64,000 bases of DNA from Affinundibacterium nitidum (GTDB lineage Bacteria > Pseudomonadota > Gammaproteobacteria > Burkholderiales > Burkholderiaceae_D), in assembly GCF_014284155.1 (NCBI RefSeq), contig NZ_JACOFZ010000005.1:62001-126000 (forward strand), read 5' to 3'. The position numbers and the translations under genes are program-made. Shown here piece after piece: positions 1-7,757 of the stretch (its first letter is position 1; each line of letters opens with the position of its first letter). Under the pieces are notes generated by a model, which was given only the letters and a program-made list of their open reading frames with translations, did not search any database and was not told the DNA's origin.

Positions 1-834
1 ATCAAAACGGGTGGCTGCGAAGAAGATTGTGGCTACTGCCCGCAAGCGGCGCGTTATGACACAGGCGTTGAAGCGAAGAAAATGCTCGACGTACGTCAGG
101 TTTTAGATGCAGCGAAAGCAGCACGCGAAAGCGGTGCGACACGTTTCTGTATGGGTGCGGCATGGCGCTCGCCAAAAGATCGTGACATGGAAAAAGTAGA
201 AACCATGGTGCGCGAAGTGAAGGCGATGGGCTTAGAGACCTGCGCTACTTTGGGTATGCTCAAAGAAGAACAAGCACAGCGTTTGAAAGATGCAGGCTTG
301 GATTACTACAACCACAATCTCGACACCGCACCAGAGTTCTACAATAACGTGATTTCTACGCGTGACTATCAAGATCGTCTTGATACCCTAGGTCATGTAC
401 GTACGGCGGGTCTCAAAGTATGTTGTGGCGGTATCGTCGGTATGGGCGAAACACGTCGTCAACGTGCTGGCTTGATCGCGCAATTGGCAAATTTAAATCC
501 CTACCCAGAATCGGTACCGGTCAATCACTTGGTACAAGTCGAAGGTACGCCTTTGCATGGCTTAGACCCACTTGATCCTTTGGAATTCGTACGAACGATC
601 GCAGTGGCACGTATCACGATGCCGAAAGCACGCGTGCGTTTATCTGCAGGCCGTCGTCAAATGGGAGAAGCCGTTCAAGCGATGTGTTTCTTGGCTGGTG
701 CGAATTCGATTTTCTACGGCGACAAATTGTTAACGACCGATAATCCAGAAGCAGAAGACGACAAAGTCTTGTTGGGAAAATTGGGTTTGAAGACGCGTGG
801 CGTGGTGGAGAAAAAAGCGGGGAATTGCAGTTAA
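1..834 (+). CDS. bioB: Biotin synthase (5'-truncated by window edge)
   Basis: Radical-SAM enzyme that inserts sulfur into dethiobiotin, the last step of biotin synthesis. The frame is open from base 1, so the true start lies outside the window. The first visible residues, [15 protein letters not shown], contain the CxxxCxxC motif that binds the 4Fe-4S cluster and SAM. Further on, YNHNLDT, the Cys pair in [12 protein letters not shown] and the RLSAGR segment with its conserved Arg fit the BioB family, where Cys and Arg ligate the 2Fe-2S sulfur donor. It lies just upstream of a biotin-dependent carboxylase gene, so it may supply the cofactor for leucine breakdown; that link is inference. About 278 residues are visible, against a usual length of about 330-350. 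Confidence 0.97.
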   Translation: MKTGGCEEDCGYCPQAARYDTGVEAKKMLDVRQVLDAAKAARESGATRFCMGAAWRSPKDRDMEKVETMVREVKAMGLETCATLGMLKEEQAQRLKDAGLDYYNHNLDTAPEFYNNVISTRDYQDRLDTLGHVRTAGLKVCCGGIVGMGETRRQRAGLIAQLANLNPYPESVPVNHLVQVEGTPLHGLDPLDPLEFVRTIAVARITMPKARVRLSAGRRQMGEAVQAMCFLAGANSIFYGDKLLTTDNPEAEDDKVLLGKLGLKTRGVVEKKAGNCS

Positions 835-859
835 GTCGTTTGAATACAAGGGTATAGCG

Positions 860-1093
860 ATGGGTTTCAAAGCTTTTGACGTCGTTCGGGTGACCGCGAT
901 CAATACTGACAAATTACTTGTGTCAGATGCCTTCAATACTCGAGCCCCCAAAGTCGGTGACATAGCGACGATCCTTGAGATTTATGGTGATCCATATGGC
1001 TTTGAATTGGAATGTTGTGACATAGCCGGAAATACAGAATGGCTAATTGGCGTTCAAGAGAAAGATGTTCGAATCGAGCTTGTTAATATTTGA
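860..1093 (+). CDS. DUF4926-like small protein
   Basis: A 77-residue protein if started at the ATG at 860; an upstream ATG at 797 would overlap bioB by 38 nt and adds an unconvincing N-terminus. The sequence is a single small beta-rich domain (FKAFDVVRVTA, then PKVGDIATILEIYGD, ending KDVRIELVNI), resembling the DUF4926 group, whose function is unknown. It sits between bioB and mccA on the same strand with short gaps and is probably co-transcribed. No signal peptide or membrane segment. The family call is from pattern memory and is moderate. Confidence 0.6.
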   Translation: MGFKAFDVVRVTAINTDKLLVSDAFNTRAPKVGDIATILEIYGDPYGFELECCDIAGNTEWLIGVQEKDVRIELVNI

Positions 1094-1116
1094 ATTAGAG
1101 AAGAAAGACAAAAATC

Positions 1117-3111
1117 ATGTTTAGCAAAATCCTCATCGCCAATCGTGGCGAAATTGCTTGCCGTGTTGCCGCGACAGCGCGTCGCATGGGCATTAAGACC
1201 GTAGCGGTGTACTCCGAAGCGGATGCCAATGCTAAGCATGTGGCGGTGTGTGATGAAGCGGTCTTGATTGGTCCAGCACCTGCCAAAGAAAGTTATCTGC
1301 GTGCCGACAAAATCATCGAGGTGGCATTGGCAACGGGTGCGCAAGCGATCCATCCTGGTTATGGTTTCTTGTCTGAGAATAGTGAGTTTGCGAATGCCTG
1401 CGCCAAAGCTGGCATCGCTTTCATTGGCCCGCCAGCTTCCGCAATTGAAGCGATGGGTAGCAAGTCTGCAGCGAAGTCGCTGATGGAAAAAGCCAATGTA
1501 CCTTTGGTGCCTGGCTATCACGGCGACAATCAAGACCCAGATTTCTTGCAAGGTGAAGCGGACCGTATTGGTTATCCAGTGTTATTGAAAGCCAGCGCAG
1601 GCGGCGGTGGTAAAGGCATGCGCGTGATTGAAAAATCGGCTGACTTCAAAGATGGTTTAGCTTCATGCAAACGTGAAGCGATCAATTCTTTTGGCGACGA
1701 TAAAGTCCTCGCTGAAAAATATTTGCAGCGTCCACGCCATATTGAGATTCAAGTGTTTGCCGACACGCATGGCAATTGTGTTTACTTGTTTGAACGCGAT
1801 TGCTCAGTACAACGTCGTCACCAAAAAGTGTTAGAAGAAGCACCCGCGCCAGGTATGACTGCTGAACGTCGCGCAGCGATGGGCGAAGCGGCTGTAGCGG
1901 CAGCAAAAGCGGTTGGCTATGTCGGCGCCGGCACAGTAGAGTTTATTGCCAACCAAGACGGCTCTTTCTATTTCATGGAAATGAATACGCGTCTGCAGGT
2001 TGAGCACCCAGTGACGGAAATGATCACGGGCACCGATTTGGTCGAATGGCAATTGCGCGTGGCTGCTGGTGAAAAACTGCCATTGCAACAATCAGAGTTG
2101 CGGATTCATGGCCACGCTATCGAGGCGCGCGTGTATGCGGAAAATCCGGAAAAAGGGTTCTTGCCATCGATCGGTACCTTGCGCCATGCCCGCACACCAA
2201 GCGCTGTCAATTTCGAACTTGGTGGTTCACCAGACCCAGCGGCATTTAGGATAGATAGTGGCGTACGTGAAGGCGATACGATTTCACCGTTCTACGATCC
2301 TATGATTGCCAAGATGATCGTGTGGGGCAAAGATAGAACAGAAGCTTTGGCACGTATGGCACAGGCTTTGTCGCAGTACCAAATTGTGGGCTTGAATTCG
2401 AATATCGCTTTCTTGTTTCGCTTGATTGAGAGCCAGGCATTTTCCACTGCGGATTTGGATACCGGCCTGATTGAACGTAACCACGACGCCTTGTTCCCAA
2501 CGCCTGCCGCGGCCAGTTTGCATGCCTTGTCTTTTGCTGCAGTGGCCTTGATCACCAGTGAAAAGCAAAACGGCAGTGACCCATGGCAAAGCAGCACAGG
2601 CTGGCGTATGAATAGCCAACTGCAACGTGGATTGAAGTTCGAAGAAGAACATCAAAAGCACGAAGTAACGGTGGTCTACGCACAAGATGCATGGACAGTT
2701 TCCGCCAATGGCGCTTCTCAAGATGTACGCTTGGTGCGTCAAGCAGGCAATGACTTCGTGTTAGCGATGGCAGAACAAACCGTGAACGGCACCGTGGTAC
2801 GTGATGGCGAGCAGTTCCATGTTTTCACCCAAGGTGTTCATACCGTCTTGCATTACAACGACGTCTTGGCACATGCCGGTGAAGCAGAAGCAGAAGGTGG
2901 TCGTTTGACAGCACCGATGCCAGGCAAAATCGTCGCAGTGGTAGTGAAGAATGGTCAAGAAGTGAAAAAAGGCGAAGCGTTGTTGATCATGGAAGCGATG
3001 AAGATGGAACACACCATCTCTGCACCACATGATGGTGTGGTCGAAGAAGTTTTGTATGCGGTTGGTGATCAAGTCACTGAAGGTGCACCGTTATTGAATT
3101 TTAAGCAGTAA
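1117..3111 (+). CDS. mccA: Methylcrotonyl-CoA carboxylase alpha (biotin-carrying) subunit
   Basis: 664 residues. The N-terminal biotin carboxylase begins MFSKILIANRGEIACRV, followed by the ATP-grasp glycine-rich loop ASAGGGGKGMR (about residue 162) and EMNTRLQVEHPVTE (about 288). The C-terminal biotinyl domain has the EAMKMEH motif near residue 628, where Lys is biotinylated. The sequence alone could also fit acetyl- or propionyl-CoA carboxylase. Methylcrotonyl-CoA carboxylase (leucine degradation) is chosen because HMG-CoA lyase, the end of the same pathway, follows at 4697. The carboxyltransferase beta subunit is not in the window and would be expected upstream of bioB. The ATG at 1117 follows an A/G-rich Shine-Dalgarno (SD) region. 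Confidence 0.9.
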   Translation: MFSKILIANRGEIACRVAATARRMGIKTVAVYSEADANAKHVAVCDEAVLIGPAPAKESYLRADKIIEVALATGAQAIHPGYGFLSENSEFANACAKAGIAFIGPPASAIEAMGSKSAAKSLMEKANVPLVPGYHGDNQDPDFLQGEADRIGYPVLLKASAGGGGKGMRVIEKSADFKDGLASCKREAINSFGDDKVLAEKYLQRPRHIEIQVFADTHGNCVYLFERDCSVQRRHQKVLEEAPAPGMTAERRAAMGEAAVAAAKAVGYVGAGTVEFIANQDGSFYFMEMNTRLQVEHPVTEMITGTDLVEWQLRVAAGEKLPLQQSELRIHGHAIEARVYAENPEKGFLPSIGTLRHARTPSAVNFELGGSPDPAAFRIDSGVREGDTISPFYDPMIAKMIVWGKDRTEALARMAQALSQYQIVGLNSNIAFLFRLIESQAFSTADLDTGLIERNHDALFPTPAAASLHALSFAAVALITSEKQNGSDPWQSSTGWRMNSQLQRGLKFEEEHQKHEVTVVYAQDAWTVSANGASQDVRLVRQAGNDFVLAMAEQTVNGTVVRDGEQFHVFTQGVHTVLHYNDVLAHAGEAEAEGGRLTAPMPGKIVAVVVKNGQEVKKGEALLIMEAMKMEHTISAPHDGVVEEVLYAVGDQVTEGAPLLNFKQ

Positions 3112-3128
3112 TTTGCGCAACGATTCGT

Positions 3129-3635
3129 ATGAACAAAAAACGCGATCTGCTGATTCACTATGACGAAGATAAACAGAAGTTTATCTTCTACATGTTGGAT
3201 ATAGATCGGACAGCGGAGTTACGTGCGAAGACGTTCGATGGCGTATCTCCTGATGTTTCTTTTTTTAAAGAAAAGAGTCCTGAAGAAGCGGAACGTATTT
3301 TGGGAAGTTCCGTTTTTGCTGCACTTGATCGTGGAAGCAATACAAAGGTAGGTATTCGTGATTACGAGTCTGAGTCAGAAGAAGTGATGCAAGCTCGGCT
3401 TGTAGAGGCTAAGATTGCTGCAGAAAAGGGAGACCCTGAAGCACAATTCGAGCTGTATATGCATTACCACTCGCAAACCTTGAGATTCGGTTTGCAAAAT
3501 GATCTTGACCGTGCAGAGGCAATGTTACTCGCATCTGTGAACGCTGGTTACCCGAATGCGATAAGTGCTTTCGAGAATTGGCCTTTGGTTAAGGAAGCAG
3601 CGGAAAGTCGAATTCAACGTGAGACAAAGGATTAA
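3129..3635 (+). CDS. Hypothetical protein with a Sel1-like C-terminal repeat
   Basis: 168 residues, no signal peptide. The first ~95 residues are acidic and unassigned (DVSFFKEKSPEEAERILG). The C-terminal part has the helical pattern of Sel1-like repeats: AAEKGDPEAQFELYMHY followed by LDRAEAMLLASVNAGYPNA. Such repeats usually serve protein-protein contacts. It starts 17 nt after mccA and reads in the same direction, but nothing ties it to leucine degradation. Function unknown; the Sel1 assignment is moderate because only about one and a half repeats are present. Confidence 0.6.
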   Translation: MNKKRDLLIHYDEDKQKFIFYMLDIDRTAELRAKTFDGVSPDVSFFKEKSPEEAERILGSSVFAALDRGSNTKVGIRDYESESEEVMQARLVEAKIAAEKGDPEAQFELYMHYHSQTLRFGLQNDLDRAEAMLLASVNAGYPNAISAFENWPLVKEAAESRIQRETKD

Positions 3636-3765
3636 ACCACTGAAGATTCGTAGGTCGGGTGCAACCGACGCTGCTCAGGGGCTAAGAAATTTGGCGGCGC
3701 CGGTTGCCACCGCCTTACAAATTCGTTTGATGGCCACAAAGTTTTACCAAATTGGTTAATTGAAT

Positions 3766-4695
3766 ATGAACATCATTTATTACGCAACAGGTGCCGACCC
3801 AGAAGTATGGCTGAACGCTTTTAGGCTGTATCTGCCAACTGCCGACATTCGAATTTGGGAAGAGGGTGACACCGCGCCGGCTGATTATGCACTGGTGTGG
3901 AAACCTCCTGCGGCGATGTTGCGTGGCCGTACAGATCTGAAAGCGATTTTCAATCTTGGTGCTGGCGTTGATGCGATATTGCAGCTCGGTGAAGCACTTC
4001 CTGCTGGCGTACCCTTGATCCGAGTTGATGATGCGGGTATGGGTGTGCAGATGGCGGAATATGTGGCGCATGCGGTCTTGCGTCATTTCCGTCGCTTCGA
4101 TGAATATCAGTATTCCCAAGATGCGAAACAATGGCAACCATTAGCGCCGCATCGTAAAGAAGAGTTTAGTATTGGCGTGTTAGGCTTGGGTGCATTGGGC
4201 CAGCGCATTATTGAAGGCTTGCAGGTATTTGGTTTTCCTTTACTCGGATGGAGTCGTTCACCGAAGAAAATCGACGGTGTTCAGTGCTTTGATGGTGAAG
4301 CCGGCTTGAATGCATTTCTGAGCCAAACCAAGGTGCTGGTGTTGATTCTACCTTTGACGAAAGAGACTGAGAATTTATTAGATCAGTCGAAGCTGTCGTT
4401 GCTGAAGTCTGACGCATATGTGATTAACGTCGCCCGTGGTGCTCACATTGTTGAAGAAGATTTGTTGAGTTTGATTCAGTCTGGTCATATTGCTGGCGCT
4501 ACTTTGGACGTATTTCGTGAAGAGCCTTTGCCACCAAGCCATCCATTCTGGCAAGAAAAACGGATACACATCACCCCGCATATTTCAGCATTGACCGTGC
4601 GTGATGAAAGTGCAAAACAGATTGCAGGAAAAATCGCCTCGCTTGAGCGTGGGGAAACAGTCGCTGGCTTAGTTGACCAGTTGAAAGGATATTGA
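3766..4695 (+). CDS. ghrA: Glyoxylate/hydroxypyruvate reductase A family (D-2-hydroxyacid dehydrogenase)
   Basis: 309 residues from the ATG at 3766 (a TTG two codons earlier is also possible). NAD(P)H-dependent reduction of glyoxylate or hydroxypyruvate is expected from the family. The Rossmann loop reads GVLGLGALGQ (about residue 141). The catalytic Arg lies in VINVARGAHIVEEDLL, the Glu in VFREEPLP and the His in HITPHISA. The N-terminal motif LGAGVDAIL is also typical of GhrA. It ends one base before the mvaB start, so it is likely in the same transcript, though its substrate does not belong to leucine degradation. Another 2-ketoacid could be the true substrate. Confidence 0.88.
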   Translation: MNIIYYATGADPEVWLNAFRLYLPTADIRIWEEGDTAPADYALVWKPPAAMLRGRTDLKAIFNLGAGVDAILQLGEALPAGVPLIRVDDAGMGVQMAEYVAHAVLRHFRRFDEYQYSQDAKQWQPLAPHRKEEFSIGVLGLGALGQRIIEGLQVFGFPLLGWSRSPKKIDGVQCFDGEAGLNAFLSQTKVLVLILPLTKETENLLDQSKLSLLKSDAYVINVARGAHIVEEDLLSLIQSGHIAGATLDVFREEPLPPSHPFWQEKRIHITPHISALTVRDESAKQIAGKIASLERGETVAGLVDQLKGY

Positions 4696-4696
4696 A

Positions 4697-5626
4697 ATGG
4701 TCGTATTAGCAAAACAAGTGAACCTGCCTTTGCGCGTCAAGATTGTGGAAGTCGGTCCACGTGACGGTTTGCAGAATGAAAAAGAAACCATTTCTGCCGA
4801 AGTGAAAATTGAACTCGTCGACCGTTTAACGAAAGCGGGTTTTGCAAATATCGAAGCGGCTTCTTTTGTTTCGCCAAAGTGGGTGCCACAAATGGCCACT
4901 TCCACCGAAGTAATGGCAGGTATCACACGCAAGGCAGGTGTCATTTATTCGGCATTGACGCCCAATATGAAAGGCTTCGAAGCAGCGTTAGCCGCTGGCG
5001 CAGACGAAGTGGTGATCTTTAGTTCAGCTTCGGAAGCGTTTGCACAGAAAAACATTAATTGTTCGATAGCCGAATCGATAGAACGTTTCCGCGATGTGGC
5101 AGCTGCGGCGAAACAGCATGGCATTCGCCTGCGCGGCAGTATCAGTTGTGCGTTTGGTTGCCCCTATCAAGGTCAAGTGACGCCTGAAGAAGTGGCGGCC
5201 GTGGTCAAGCTAATGCGCGATTTAGGCTGCGATGAAATCGACATTGCCGACACGATTGGTGTCGGCACACCACGTCATGTGCAGGCAGTGATGCACCGTG
5301 TTTCGCAAGAATTCCCTGTTGATCAAATCTCAGGGCATTTTCATGATACATACGGTCAGGCTCTAGCGAATATTTATGCCAGTATGGAAGTTGGCGTCAG
5401 TATCTTCCATTCTTCAGTAGCGGGCTTGGGTGGATGTCCATATGCCAAAGGCGCGACGGGCAATGTAGCGACAGAGGACGTGTTGTTCATGATGAATGGT
5501 TTAGGTATAGAGACCGGCGTTGATCTCGACCAAGTGGTCGATGCGGGTCAGTTTATTTCCCAGCATCTTGGTCGCAAGGCAGTGAGCCGTGCGGGCAACG
5601 CGATTGCCGCCAAGCGCTTAGCTTGA
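4697..5626 (+). CDS. mvaB: Hydroxymethylglutaryl-CoA lyase
   Basis: 309 residues. Cleaves HMG-CoA to acetoacetate and acetyl-CoA, the last step of leucine degradation. The N-terminus has VEVGPRDGLQNEK, the Arg/Asp motif of the TIM-barrel active site; GHFHDTYGQALAN supplies metal-binding His residues, and the signature VAGLGGCPYAKGATGNVATED contains the catalytic Cys. Full length for bacterial HMG-CoA lyases. The ATG is preceded by a GAAAGGATATTGAA region with a good SD. Placed after ghrA with one base between them. Confidence 0.96.
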   Translation: MVVLAKQVNLPLRVKIVEVGPRDGLQNEKETISAEVKIELVDRLTKAGFANIEAASFVSPKWVPQMATSTEVMAGITRKAGVIYSALTPNMKGFEAALAAGADEVVIFSSASEAFAQKNINCSIAESIERFRDVAAAAKQHGIRLRGSISCAFGCPYQGQVTPEEVAAVVKLMRDLGCDEIDIADTIGVGTPRHVQAVMHRVSQEFPVDQISGHFHDTYGQALANIYASMEVGVSIFHSSVAGLGGCPYAKGATGNVATEDVLFMMNGLGIETGVDLDQVVDAGQFISQHLGRKAVSRAGNAIAAKRLA

Positions 5627-5639
5627 AGCTCGGTGTTGG

Positions 5640-6782
5640 GTGCGAACTGCGGTGAGTTCTTTGTTTTCTCCACTAACGTATCTCACGCAAGCGCCTAAGT
5701 TGGCACCTAAACTGTCCTCTTATTGCGATCCGCAAAAAGGGAAAGATAATAATTTCAATCTTCTTCGTTTTATCGCAGCCTTTGCGGTTCTGTTTGGTCA
5801 TTGCTACGCCTTGCTCGGGCGTCCTGAGCCATTAGGATCGACTCTCGGTATGAGTATCGGTTCGATCGCGGTCGATATCTTCTTCGTTAGCAGTGGTTTT
5901 TTGGTCGGTGCAAGTTTGATTCAGCGTCAAAGTGTGATCGACTATCTCTTGGCGCGATTTCTTCGTATCTTTCCCGCGCTATGGGTGATGTTGTTATTGG
6001 TGGTGTTGGTACTTGGTGCTGCATTCAGCAGTAATACTTGGTCAGCGTATTATCAAGACCCCCGCATTCTACAGCACCTCCTTAAGTCAGCTAGCTTAAT
6101 GACTGGGCTCGACTTCTATTTGCCTGGGGTGTTTGTCAATAATCCGTTTCCTCAAGTCGTCAATGGCTCATTATGGACCATGGTCTACGAGCTTAGTATG
6201 TATGGATTATTGCTGTTGATGTGGATCGTGTATCAACTCGGAACTAAACACTTCCCAATCTTCGTGGCGTTTATCTTATCGCTCTTCGCCGGATACTGTG
6301 GTTATCAGATCTTGTCTTCCCATTATATTTTGGAGGCAAGGCAACTCGCACATTTGACTCTGATGTTTTTGAGCGGCACTTTGTACTATCTCATTCGTCG
6401 ATGGATTCCTTTGCATCGTGTCTTCACGGTGATGGCGATGTTGTTTCTTGTATTTTGTCTTGGCTTACACAAGAGTTTTTTCGGATATGCCTATGTGCTT
6501 GTGTTGCCGTATCTTGTATTTTCTTTTGCCTATCTTCCATCCGGTTTGATACGCCGATTTAATCGCGGGGGGGATTATTCATACGGTGTTTACATTTATG
6601 CTTTTCCAATACAGCAGGCTGTCATTGCTATGATCCCAGGAATTGAAGTTACTCGGTTGTTGTTAATCTCAGGTGTGCTGACTCTCTTTTGCGCTGTTTT
6701 TTCCTGGCATTTCATCGAAAAACCAGTGATGGCGCAGCGGTGGAAGTTGCTTAGTTTCTTAAGAACTTTCGCGCCTCGGTAG
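5640..6782 (+). CDS. Acyltransferase 3 family membrane protein (OafA/YrhL type)
   Basis: About 380 residues from a GTG at 5640; no convincing ATG or SD, so the exact start is uncertain. The family motif NFNLLRFIAAFAVLFGHCYAL lies near residue 38, followed by about ten hydrophobic segments. It probably O-acylates a cell-surface sugar or lipid using cytoplasmic acyl-CoA, but the acceptor cannot be read from the sequence. It starts 13 nt after mvaB, yet no leucine-pathway role is likely. The C-terminal FIEKP motif is typical of the family. A weak hairpin with a T-run follows at 6855-6888. Confidence 0.88.
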   Translation: MRTAVSSLFSPLTYLTQAPKLAPKLSSYCDPQKGKDNNFNLLRFIAAFAVLFGHCYALLGRPEPLGSTLGMSIGSIAVDIFFVSSGFLVGASLIQRQSVIDYLLARFLRIFPALWVMLLLVVLVLGAAFSSNTWSAYYQDPRILQHLLKSASLMTGLDFYLPGVFVNNPFPQVVNGSLWTMVYELSMYGLLLLMWIVYQLGTKHFPIFVAFILSLFAGYCGYQILSSHYILEARQLAHLTLMFLSGTLYYLIRRWIPLHRVFTVMAMLFLVFCLGLHKSFFGYAYVLVLPYLVFSFAYLPSGLIRRFNRGGDYSYGVYIYAFPIQQAVIAMIPGIEVTRLLLISGVLTLFCAVFSWHFIEKPVMAQRWKLLSFLRTFAPR

Positions 6783-6812
6783 TCAATTCATTTTTTTACC
6801 GTTTGTTTAGGC

Positions 6813-6840
6813 TTGTTCGTGGCGCGTTTATCGCTACAAT
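6813..6840 (+). promoter_or_regulatory. Predicted sigma-70 promoter for the AIM24-family gene
   Basis: TTGTTC at 6813-6818, a 16-nt spacer and TACAAT at 6835-6840. The expected transcription start, near 6847, lies just upstream of the leader hairpin at 6855-6888 and about 57 nt before the ATG at 6904. Confidence 0.5.
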
Positions 6841-6854
6841 AGCGATCACTTTTC

Positions 6855-6888
6855 GCCCTTTTTTAATGTTGATTCAAGGGCTTTTTTT
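6855..6888 (+). terminator. Terminator-like hairpin in the leader of the AIM24-family gene
   Basis: GCCCTT at 6855-6860 pairs with AAGGGC at 6876-6881 across a 15-nt loop and is followed by seven T. It could terminate transcripts from the upstream acyltransferase gene. Because it lies between the predicted promoter at 6813-6840 and the ATG at 6904, it could also act as an attenuator. The stem is short, so strength is uncertain. Confidence 0.5.
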
Positions 6889-6903
6889 GACAAGGACAAG
6901 ATC

Positions 6904-7695
6904 ATGGCAATGGACGTAATTGATTATCAAATTTTCGGTGATGACATGCAGTATGTTGAGGTTGAGTTAGATCCCAATGAATCTGTAGTCGGTGAAGCTG
7001 GTTCGATGTTCTATATGGAAGATCAAATCCGCATGGAAACCATTTTTGGTGATGGTTCCGCGTCCAACAGTGGTTTGTTAGGTTCTTTGCTTGGTGCAGG
7101 TAAGCGCTTGATCACCGGCGAATCGATGTTCACCACGGTGTATTCAAATCAAGGATCAGGTAAACGCAAAGTCGCGTTTGGTGCGCCTTATCCAGGCCGC
7201 ATCATTCCTGTTAAGTTAGATCAAATTGGCGGCACTTTGTTGTGCCAAAAAGATGCCTTCTTGTGTGCAGCGAAAGGCGTGTCTTTAGGTATCGCATTCC
7301 AAAAACGTCTGGGCGCCGGTTTCTTTGGTGGTGAAGGCTTCATCTTGCAAAAGCTTGAGGGCGATGGCTTAGCTTTTGTGCATGCTGGCGGCGCATTGAA
7401 AGAACGTGTTTTGCAACCAGGCGAAACCTTGCGGGTTGATACAGGTTGCGTGGTCGCTTTCACTTCTGATGTTGATTTCGATATCCAATTTGTGGGTGGC
7501 GTAAAAACAGCTTTGTTTGGTGGCGAAGGCATTTTCTTTACGACTTTGCGCGGCCCAGGTAAGGTCTGGTTACAGTCCTTGCCACTAGGTCGTATGGCAA
7601 ATCGTATTGTCGGCGCTTCGAAGATCGGTGGTGGTCAGGGCGCGGAGCAGGGTTCAGTGCTGGGCGGCCTCGGCAACTTGTTTGAACGTGATTAA
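6904..7695 (+). CDS. TIGR00266 / AIM24 family protein
   Basis: 263 residues. The sequence is a glycine-rich repeated beta fold typical of the family: [41 protein letters not shown] and [19 protein letters not shown]. Bacterial members are widespread but have no settled biochemical role; the mitochondrial relative AIM24 affects cristae organisation. No signal peptide is seen. The ATG at 6904 has an AAGGA SD seven bases upstream; a second ATG two codons later is less well spaced. A strong terminator follows at 7711-7739. Confidence 0.88.
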   Translation: MAMDVIDYQIFGDDMQYVEVELDPNESVVGEAGSMFYMEDQIRMETIFGDGSASNSGLLGSLLGAGKRLITGESMFTTVYSNQGSGKRKVAFGAPYPGRIIPVKLDQIGGTLLCQKDAFLCAAKGVSLGIAFQKRLGAGFFGGEGFILQKLEGDGLAFVHAGGALKERVLQPGETLRVDTGCVVAFTSDVDFDIQFVGGVKTALFGGEGIFFTTLRGPGKVWLQSLPLGRMANRIVGASKIGGGQGAEQGSVLGGLGNLFERD

Positions 7696-7710
7696 ACCAT
7701 CACAAAAGCA

Positions 7711-7739
7711 AAAAAGGCGAACTACGGTTCGCCTTTTTT
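7711..7739. terminator. Bidirectional rho-independent terminator
   Basis: AAAAAGGCGAAC (7711-7722) and GTTCGCCTTTTTT (7727-7739) form a long perfect stem with a 4-nt loop, with A- and T-runs on the two sides. It can end the AIM24-family gene on plus and the autotransporter on minus. Confidence 0.9.
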
Positions 7740-7757
7740 GTTATACGCTGTTGTTGC

